Shown: piece by piece, positions 1 through 10,500 of the stretch
How the letters are laid out: each line of letters starts with the position of its first letter
Numbering within the stretch: the stretch's first letter is position 1
Assembly (NCBI GenBank): GCA_916613615.1
Contig: OU744721.1
Location: 71,553,060 to 71,617,059 of the forward strand
Source of the DNA: Steromphala cineraria
Taxonomy: Eukaryota > Mollusca > Gastropoda > Trochida > Trochidae
Direction: 5' to 3'
DNA: 64,000 nt
The notes under the pieces: generated by a model
Told to the model about the DNA's origin: nothing
What the model saw: the letters and a program-made list of their open reading frames with translations, nothing else
Database searches by the model: none
Position numbers and translations under genes: made by a program

Positions 1-112
1 GGAGTAATATGGTCAGATTTGGCATGTAACGAAATTATTCTTGCAGCTGTATTTTGTACTTTCTGGAGTCTGTAGATGCTTATGAGGGCAAAGCTGTTGG
101 GGACATAATTAA

Positions 113-1380
113 CTAGATTAGCGTTTGCGGAATACCGCAAAAGCAGAGCAGCCCTGAAACTTGGGGTTTCGCCTTACCCAGTTCCGCCTTTAACAGGCCT
201 CACCAAATTGGGATTTTTCTTGTGACCTTGACCTTTGACACTCAAGGTCACACAATCAATGAACACATTTCATTGAGTATAACATTATTGTATGAAATAA
301 AGTGTTAAAAATTAAATTAATCCATTTTCTCCATATATGTTAACCTTGCTGTGACCTTGACCTTCGACAGTTCGTACCCAAAACTTTTTAAAAATTGTGT
401 ACTCCTCAAGAGATAATATATACAAAATCTAAACTTCATAAACCAAAAATTTTTAAGTTATTGTGTTTACAAGGAATTGCAATAACTCATATCTCATGAC
501 CTTGACCTTTGACCTTCAAGGTCACACAATAATTGAACACTTTATATAGAATATAACAATCATGTATTGATTAAAAGTGATCATAGTTAAAATTAAGCAT
601 TTTCGCTAAACCATGCTTAACCTTGACCTTTGACGGATTGTAGCCGAAACCTTTTCAAATTCTTTTACTTTTCCAAGGATGATATATACCAAGTTAGAGC
701 TTCATAGCCGGAAACTGTTCAAGGTACCGTGATTACAAAGAATTTTGTGAATTTTATAACTCGTGACCTTGACCTTTGAACTTGAAAGTGAACATGTCAT
801 AATGATTCCCTGGAAGTATTAACATTTAGACATGTTCATGAGTTCTGAAAAGCTAAATGGGATAAAGTTATACCCAAATTTAGTGCATTTTGTAATAACT
901 CATATCTCATGATCTTGACCTTCAAGGTCACACAATCATTGAACGCTTTTTATTGAGTAAAACAATCATGTATTGATTAAAAGTGTTCTTAGTTAAAATA
1001 AAGCATTTTCGGTAAAACATCCTTAAGTCATGACCTTGCTATGACCTTGACCTTTGACGGATTGTAGCCAAAACCTTTTCAAACAATTTTTACTTTTCCA
1101 AGGATGATATATACCAAGTTAGAGCTTCATAGCACAAAAACTTTTCAAGTTATCACGTTAACAAGGAATTCTTAGAGTGAATACATACTTGTGACCATGA
1201 CCTTTGACCTTGAAAGTGAACGTGTCAAAATCGTTCCCCCGAGGTATGAGTAGTAAGGTATGAATAAGAGTTCTGGAAAGTTTAGTGGAAAAAAGTTATA
1301 GCTTGTAATAAGAGTGTGGCGGCGGCGGCGTTGGAAACTTCACAAAAACTGATAGCAGCCCCGTCCTTAGACGGGGCTGC
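113..1380. mobile_element. DR1-rich interspersed repeat, copy 1
   Basis: An insertion in the ADPRH intron after exon 6. It consists of loosely tandem units of about 410 bp, each with CATGACCTTGACCTTTGACC-type blocks. It ends in a strong hairpin, AGCAGCCCCGTC against GACGGGGCTGCT, near 1358-1381. Comparison with the empty site at 1821-1840 shows the flanks meeting at ACATAATTAA / AAAGACC, with TAA shared at both junctions. The terminal hairpin next to CTAA recalls Helitron-type ends, but no matching 5' end or coding part was seen, so class is open. Confidence 0.65.
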
Positions 1381-1416
1381 TAAAAAGACCACATGAAAAT
1401 ATAGCAAAGTTCTCAC

Positions 1417-1538
1417 CCTGGATAGCGTAGGCAGTGAAGAGAGCTGAAGCGAGAGCTCCGAGGTATCCGGTCGGGTGATGGTGAGTCATCCTGCCGCTCT
1501 CCACACTCACCGCTACCAGCTCCTTCAGCTCCTCTGGT
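1417..1538 (-). CDS. ADPRH: ADPRH exon 6, downstream duplicate
   Basis: A second copy of the same 122-bp exon, 451 bp further along, with both splice sites kept. It differs from the upstream copy at one base, a synonymous His codon (CAC against CAT). Because 122 is not a multiple of three, a transcript with both copies would shift frame. The copies must be alternatives, or one is silent, or the duplication is an assembly artefact. Confidence 0.8.
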
Positions 1539-4500
1539 CTGGAATATGTTATATCTATATAGGATACTACTACTACTACTACTAGCTTTCTAGGCCTTAT
1601 GCTTCTGGAGAAGAAGATGAAAATAGGTGTTAAGGGCGTGGCCCCTGTGACCCTTATTAGGGGCAACACGGCCACACAAGCTATAGATTATAGTCCTCAC
1701 TAGTCAAGGCGTTACAGGTACACAAAGTTTCAGCTTTCTAAGCCTTTTGCTTCTGGAGAAGAAGATGAAAATAGGTTTTAAGGGCGTGGCCCCTGTGACC
1801 CTTATAAGGGCAAAGCTGTGGGGGACATAATTAAAAAGACCACTTGAAAATAAAGCAAGCATCTCACCCTGGATAGCGTAGGCAGTGAAGAGAGCTGAAG
1901 CGAGAGCTCCGAGGTATCCGGTCGGATGATGGTGAGTCATCCTGCCGCTCTCCACACTCACCGCTACCAGCTCCTTCAGCTCCTCTGGTCTGGAATATTA
2001 TAGAGGATACTGAACAACCTTGCATTGGTAACAATTTAATCAAACAAATTGATAATTTAGTATAAACATGTGAAAGTGTTTTTGATACCAAAGGATTCAT
2101 GAATTTAATGAAAACAGTATTTAGTGGAAGGGGCTTTGTATTTTGTTTATTACTCGCACAAGCATAATTAGTTAGAGAATTGCTGAACTTGTTGAACTTA
2201 GATTCACTCGAATTTATCAACATTTGAATCTTGACATTATATCTACAGAGGAAGGTTTACCTTGGGTATCTGAGTCCAATACACATCGCTCTCATTGATG
2301 CACCGCACCCTCCTCCCCTTTAATACAAATAGTAGATCATAAACATTAAACTCCTAAAGAGTCAGTAGCACAGTTTTGAATGATAGGTTATGGCAAATGT
2401 TTTATGTCCAAAGGGTGAAATACCTCATTATCCAACTTATCGACAGTTGAGGAATCAGTGTATAAATGTTGGCACATATATTGCCTTGATGTGGTTACAT
2501 TGGCATTACCCTTTTTAGGGTACCTTGTTAAGATCTCCCCTCCTAAAAATAAATGCCACTTCCCTTAAGGTGAAAAGAAAAATTAATTACCCAAACTAAC
2601 ATAATATCTCACTGAGAGGCCTGCTTGTGAAAATGAACAGAAAGACTTTTTCTAGGAACATGACAATTTTCCCTGTCTAACTTAAAACAGTAACAGTAAC
2701 AGTTAAAATCAATATATTAGTTATCTTACAAATTATATAATTATCAAAATAAAAAAGAACATATCATTATACTGAGAAATCTTCTTCCTTCAAGTTTAAG
2801 TTTACACTGTTATCTGAAATAATATATCTTTTCAATATCCTAAAATTGAAGGATTTCAAATATGTCATAATGATATTCAATTCATATTTACTCACCTTGG
2901 GTTAAAAGGAATTTTATATCCATCTTTCTCATTAGGTTTCAATCTGCTTGTCCACTCCACACTTGTGACACCTGCAATAAAAATCAAGCTAATCAAGCAG
3001 TCCGTGTTAACCATTCCGGGCATACCCCCACCTCGTGTTAACCATACCCCCACCTCGTGTTAACCATACCTCCACCTCATGTTAACCATACCTCCGCCTC
3101 GTGTTAACCATTCCGGGCATACCCCCGCCTCGTGTTAACCATACCCCCGCCTCGTGTTAACCATACCCCCGCCTCGTGTTAACCATACCCCCGCCTCGTG
3201 TTAACCATACCCCGCCCTCGTGTTAACCATACCCCCAACTCGTGTTAACCATACCCCGACCTCGTGTTAACCATACCCCCGCCTCGTGTTAACCATACCC
3301 CCGCCTCGTGTTAACCATACCCCCACCTCCTGTTAACCATACCCCCACCTCCTGTTAACCATTCCCCTGCCTCGTGTTAACCATACCCCCACCTCGTGTT
3401 AACCATACCCCCACCTCGTGTTAACCATACCCCCACCTCGTGTTAACAATACCCCCACCTCGTGTTAACCATACCCCCGCCTCGTGTTAACCATACCCCC
3501 GCCTCGTGTTAACCATACCCCCACCTCGTGTTAACCATACCCCCACCTCGTGTTATCCATACCCCCGCCTCGTGTTTACCATACCCCCACCTCGTGTTAA
3601 CCATACCCCCACCTCGTGTTAACCATACCCCCACCTCGTGTTAATCATACCCCCACCTCGTGTTAACCATACCACCACCTCGTGTTAACCATACCCCCAC
3701 CCCTTGTTAACCATACCCCCACCTTCTTGTTAACCATACTAATACCCCCACCTCGTGTTAACCATACCCCCACCTCGTGTTAACCATACCCCCCCCACCT
3801 CATGTTAACCCTACCTCCACCTTGTGTTAACCATACCCCCATCTCGTGTTAACCATACCCGCCTCGTGTTAACCATACCCCCACCTTGTGTTAACCATAC
3901 CCCCATCTCGTGTTAATCATACCCCGACCTCATGTTAACCATACCCCCACCTCGTGTTAACCATACCCCCACCTCCTGCTAACCATACCCCGACCTCGTG
4001 TTAACCATACCCCGACCTCGTGTTAATCATACCCCGACCTCGTGTTAACCATACCCCCGCCTCGTGTTAACCATACCCCCACCTCTTGTTAACCATACCC
4101 CCACCTCGTGTTAACCATACCCGCCTCGTGTTAACCATACCCCCACCTTGTGTTAACCATACCCCCATCTCGTGTTAACCATACCCCGACCTCGTGTTAA
4201 CCATACCCCCACCTCGTGTTAACCATACCCCCACCTCCTGTTAACCATACCCCGACCTCGTGTTAACCAAACCCCGACCTCGTGTTAACCATACCCCCGC
4301 TGTTAACCATACCCCCACCTCGTGTTAACCATACCCCCACCTCGTGTTAACCATACCCCCAGAATTTGAATAGAATATTTGGATAATTAGTTTTCCACAA
4401 TCAGTCAGATAAATTCTAATATTGGAAAATGAAAACTGTTAAGAACAAAACATGAAAATTTAAAAAAAAAAAAAGAATTAAACCAAAAAAAATCTTATTT

Positions 4501-7500
4501 AGCATTACCCCCTTCCTAGTTGAGTAGAGTAGATGTACAAAATTGGAAATGAAATAGATGAATAGTTTTTCTGCTATAGGTCTGACAAATTCTGATGGAA
4601 AAGGACTAAGTACAAAACATGGAATTTTAAAAAAAGAATGTAATTTTGCATTGCACCCTTCCTATAAGGGTAAAAGACATGTGCAAAATTTAATACCAAT
4701 CGCAAGAACAGTTTTTCAGTAATAGGTCGGCCAAATTCTGATGATGGAATCATCCTGTCCTCAGGGTATAACGTATACGCTAACGCTCCACTTTCATGAA
4801 GCGTATACTTTATACCCTGAGGACAGGATGATGATGGAATATGACTAAGTCAAAACATGGAAATTTAAAAAAAATTCAAATATTAACGAAATATGTTGTA
4901 ATTTTGCACTGCACCCCTCCAAGTAGGGTAGAAGACACGTGCAAAATTTGACAATAATCTGATAAATAGTTTTTCCATTATAGGTCGGACAAATTCTGAT
5001 ATTGAAAAATGACTAAGTTCAAAGCATGGAAATTTTCTAAAAATAGAGCCATTGGCTCTGTGGCTCATCAGGTTTCATGTAAATTTTGCTTTAGGGTGTG
5101 GCAAATGTGATTCTCCCCTTAGTAGGGTCCACAGGGGTCACCAAATGTACAATTTAGAATGTACTCCTTATCTAACTGAGACTGTAGACAAGGCTTTAGG
5201 TTTCTATGCCTTAAGCTTCTAGAGAAAAAGATGAAAATAGGTTTTAAGGGTGTGGCCCCTGTGGCCCTTATTAGGTGTCACAGGGCCACGAAAGCTACAA
5301 ACTATATTCCTCACTAGTCAAGGAGTCTTTACACAAAGTTTCAGCTTTCTAGGCCTTATGCTTCAGGAGAAGAAGATGAAAATAGGTTTTTAGGGCGTGG
5401 CTCCTGTGGCCCTTATTAGGGGTCTATAAATTATATTCCTCATTAGTCAAGGAGTCTGCACACAAAGTTTCAGTTTTCTAGGCCTTTTATGGTTCTGAAG
5501 AAGAAGTCGAAATTCCACAAAGTTTACGGACAGATTGACGGATGGATGGATGGACGGATGGACGTAGGACACCATGCCATGCCACAAGCCCATCGGGCCT
5601 TACAGGCCAGATGTGCTAAAAATTCAAATATTAATGAAATTTGCTGTAATTTCACACTGCACCCCTCTAAGTAGGGTAGAAGACATGTGCAAAATTTGAC
5701 AATAATCTGATAAAAAGTTTTGCCATAATGGGTTGGACAAATTCTGATATTGAAAAATGACTAAGTTCAAAACATGGAAATTTCAAACAAATTTCGAAAC
5801 GAAATTTGTTGTAATTTTGCACTGCACCCCTCCTAGTAGGGTAGAAGACAAAATTTGACAATAATCTGATGAATAGTTTTTCCGAAATAGGTCGAACAAA
5901 AAATGTCCTCGGACAGACAGACAGGACAGACGGTAAGACGGAATCGTTAGTATTATTATATACCCTCGACAATTGGTCGGGGGTATCGATAATAATAAAA
6001 CTGCAAGTGCTGCAAGAAGGTGATTTTCATATATTTTTAGTTATCGGGTATATACTGGTACCATTATTTATCATATTTTGATTTTTGTTTGTATCAGAAT
6101 AAAGATTTAAACATAAACTCTCTCAAAAAAGAAATGCAACCCATCTCTCAATATCTGACAACATCCTTTGAACAAAAATTGTGAAAGTTAATTGGATTTT
6201 TTGTCATGTATTCTTAATATGTTCTTGTATGATTTGTAATAGCTTCCAAACGCAGCCTAAGTAACGCATGCCGACATTTTATCCAATCTTGTTCGAGATT
6301 GTGCGAAACAGCCATATGCACAATACAAAAAGTGAACTGCACTTTTGTAACAGTTGCCCGCCATCTTAATGTCCATAAAACAACAATCTCCCGACTTTGG
6401 AATCGCTATAGACAGTTCCATGCATCCGAAGACCGTCGTTGGAAGGGTAGACCAAGAACCACCACACTGGCTCAGGATCATTTCATTCGGGTCACTCACT
6501 TGCGTAATCGACAAGCCACACCAACCACCACTGCAACATATAAGTGCCTGGTTTGAGGATATTGTCAGCCCAAACCATCAGCAATCGTTTACGTGAGGCT
6601 AATCTTCATGCACGATGACCATTTGTTGGACCTGTTCTGAGATGCCAACATCGACGTCAACGTCTCAGATTGTGCTCTATCATGAGGTTATGGACCCTAA
6701 GGAACTGGAGACGTGTCTGGTTCGGTGACAGTTTCAGTGTCCTACTTCACAGACGTGACGGCAAGCAATGTGTATACAGACGAGGAAATGAACGTTTTGC
6801 ACCGAACTGCGTTCGACAGGTGGACAGATTTGGAGCAGGGAGCGTCATGGTGTTGGGAGCCATGTTTTACATCAAGCGATCACACCTTTTCATCATTCCC
6901 GGCAATTTGACGGCCAAAAGCTACATCAATGACGTTTTGCAGCCACATCTCCTTCCGATAACCGACCAACAGTGGAACTGTTTCAACAGGACAATGCCTG
7001 CCATCACACAGCTCGTGCAACAGTGGAATTGCTACGGAATTCAAATGTCAACACCTTGCCATGACCCTCAAGCTCGCCCGACATCAACAACATCTTTGGG
7101 ACTATCTCAATCGTCGTATCCGCAGATGTAAGATGCACTGGCAACAGCACTACAGGATGAGTGGAGAGCAATACCACAGTAAAGGATTCGTTGTCTGATC
7201 CGTTCTGTTCCGAGAAGGTGCAATGCTGTGATTACATGTATACTAGATACTAAAGAAAGCGCCCCCTTGTTTCCGTCGAATGTATGATAAAGACCTATGA
7301 AATTGAGACCTAATACTACACTTACATTTGGTTCACTATGTAAAATTCCTTTGTGTTATCTTTGATAATCTATGTGTAATGACAGGTCAAAGACTGATAT
7401 AAACACTGCATAAAATCAGGGGTTGCATTTCTTTTTTGAGAGAGTGTATGTCTTTAATTGAATATATAGTGCAATACATAGCAAACTCCACAATAAAAAC

Positions 7501-10500
7501 AACTTTTGATTTTATTAGTCTCATACGAGTTTTCCAAAGCAATCCTAATTTTTTGCCAATATTCTTAAAATTTTACTAACATAATTTCAAATTCTTTAAC
7601 ATGACACATGTTCTTGTCAGTCTGTATCTAAATATTAGGGCTGTAACGATTCATCAATACCTATGATACAATCATAGCTTTGGAAATTGTGATTATTGTA
7701 TCGTGAGCTTCCTGTATCGTGAGCTTCCTGTATCGTGATACACTAAAAATAGATTTCACTTACTTAAAAATGAAAAGAAAAACTAAGTGAACACCATAAA
7801 ACCAGCTAGTGTTGAGCAGTAACTGTAACTACAGTAAGCTTGAAGCAATCTGATTCATTAATTTTTAATTTTAATTGTTTTTGAAGAAAAAAAAAACGTT
7901 TTAATCTTCGATTTTCAATCATCTCATAACACAAAATATCTTGAATATTTCACAAAATATGCACAAAGTTATACTTTAAACAAGGTATCGTGATACATTC
8001 TGTATCGCCTGTCTGTATCGTGATACATTCTGTATCGCCTGTCTGTATCGTGATACATATCGAATCGTGACATTTCCCATGATACTCAGTCCTACTAAAT
8101 ATAACATTTGATCCAGAAATGACCACCAGTTCAGGCGTGAAATTTTTGTGTTTTATCTAAACAGAGTCATTTCTTATCACCAAAAAGTTAAAGATTTAAA
8201 AAAAGTCCATGACACACCTTCATATTGTTACTAGTATGTATCACAATGTCAAATTTGATCAAAATGCGATGATTAGTTAAGTTGAGAGCTGGACAGGACT
8301 TGTGTCAGTTTTCTAATCGAATTCTAATTTTTTGCAAAAAAAGGTCACTTTTTACAAAAATACTTTCAAAATTATTAATCATAACACACATTCATATGAT
8401 AATGTATCTCAATATCAAATTTCATCAAAATGTAATTAGTTTGGAAGTTGTGAGCTGGAGAGGACTTGTATCATGCAGTTTACTAACAGAGTCCTCATTT
8501 TTGTCAAAAAAGATATTAGATAAATATTTTCAAAATTGTTAATCACGAGACACCTTCATATGATTATGTATCTCATTTTCAAATTTTATCAAAATGTCAT
8601 GATTAGTTTAGAAGTTGTGAGCCGGACAGGACTTGTAACAGAATTTTTACAAATTTACCACTTTTTCTTCAAAATCCTAATATTTTATGTAGATATTCTC
8701 AAAATTGTTCCTCAGGACACATCATTACACGTTTCTTTATTTCCGCTACAAATTTTAATTGAAATGATTGATTAGTTACAAAGTTATGAGTCTGACACTA
8801 AGTGTAACGGATGGACGGACGGACGGACGGTGCCCATTAAATGCTGAATGCTAAAATATTCTAGGATTGTTGATAATTACCTGGCGCTCTGCCTGGCATA
8901 TCATGCATACAGTCCTGGTAGTATTGTGCCATCAAACTGAAGAGTTTCTCTCTGTCATGGTCGTTTGATCTATCAGTAAGAGCTGTCAAATGATAGATAA
9001 TGAAAATAATTTGTTTAGAAAGAAGACTAGAATGAATATCAAAGAAAGTGCTATGGCCTGTACTCTAGTTAAATAACTAGTTTGATGATTCAAGCAGCAA
9101 TTTAAAATTAATGTCCTTATCGTGGACTTTCAATGTTAGAAAGGAAGTCACACAGAAAGGAATGTGGAATCTTACAATAAACATGTTTTGACATTAAGTA
9201 AGCGAGATACCTTCAGCTACAGCAAGATGCATCACTGTGTCATCACTGACAGGCCATCTCTTCTCTGAAACAAGAGTCTTACGTCCATGATGTTGAAGGT
9301 AACTATTGTCATTGAGATTTTTGACATTTCATGTTTGACGTTACCAAAGCTATCCGGTCCAGATTTAAAAGTCATCATAAACTCATTTATGACCACTATT
9401 GAAAAATATAATAGTCTACCGATTTGTGAAAGTTTTTATTGTATATTTTTTATGAAACGTTATTAATGAAAGAAAATATATTTACCAAACCTAATATCAT
9501 GATACTGCAAACAAGTGTATACTTAAGTGCTCATTATTACTTACAAATTCATAATTAAAATCATGAACATTCAATTATATGAAATAATCATTATTTCAAT
9601 TTAATTGTGACCATCATTTTATATTCACTATTATAATATTTTTTTTTCAGAATTTATAGCCTTAAAGCATGCTAATAATATATATTAAAAAAATCTTTTG
9701 AACGCTTTTGTTCCCTAGACCGGGCAGGGAGCCCGGCACGCGGAAGCTATGCCCAATTTTTCTTTAATTTTATAATGTAATATGTATTAACATTATTAAC
9801 AGTATTAATTGGTCCCTACACCGGGCATGAAGCCAGGCATGCGGAAGCTATGCTTAATTTTTTTGGGATCAAGATATACTTTCAAAAAATACCTCAAAAG
9901 AGTATGATTAACCCGAGGTTAATGCTATTCTTTAAGAAAGATTTCATAATTTGGAGTTATGAATATTAAATAAAATTCCTTTTATTTTAATTCACTGTAA
10001 TATGATTCTACATTAAATAATTAAATCCTTTTTTTGATTGCAGTGCGCACAGCTTGTGAGGGAAGTTATGTCAGGGCGAAGTGCTTCAAGTCTATGAGGA
10101 AGAATGAGCCACCCCATAACCTTAATCTCAAAATTCTCAGCCATCATAATGGAGTTATCATCAACAATTGTTTTTGCTCATGTAAAGCTGGTGCAGGTGA
10201 TTGCAATCATATTCTGGGACTGTTATATCTTCTTCATCACTATAACATGTGTGGTTTTAAGACTGTTCCCTCAATAATCAGTAAAACGTCATTACCACAA
10301 ACATGGCATATTCCAAGAACAAAGGGCATAACACCAAAGAAAATAAGTGACATCAATATCAGTAAAGTTAAAACTCCAACATCAAATCCAGCCAAAGTGA
10401 GAAGAATTCAAGGAGTCAATTCTACATTTTATAACCCAGTCAAATTACCATTACCATGTCAAGAATTTACTTCAACACTTTCTCAAAATTTGGAAAATGT

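Larger units (their letters stand above)
4500..5900. repeat. Old interspersed repeat family, several units, hosting two insertions
   Basis: Recurring blocks read GTAGGGTAGAAGACATGTGC, then TTGACAATAATCTGATAAAT, then a block like AGGTCGGACAAATTCTGATA. They recur near 4510, 4660, 4910, 4975, 5670, 5740 and 5830, with a related piece at 16,660-16,780. Two younger insertions lie inside: the 80-bp foldback at 4751-4830 and the TIR element at 5044-5617. No coding capacity was seen. Confidence 0.7.

Noticed and set aside
1864..2223. 119-codon minus-strand open frame
   Set aside because: It reads ADPRH exon 6 in the wrong frame; the conserved [10 protein letters not shown] frame is the real one.
3000..4362. 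CRISPR-like regular array
   Set aside because: The 22-bp units are contiguous with no unique spacers, and the context is a eukaryotic intron; it is a minisatellite.
5489..6081. Open frames in the 5-6 kb repeats
   Set aside because: They run through interspersed repeats and GGAC microsatellite and match nothing coding.
9264..10043. Missing 5' exon of the SWIM/YqaJ gene
   Set aside because: Only short AT-rich frames occur; none has an ATG plus a donor in the needed phase that I would trust.
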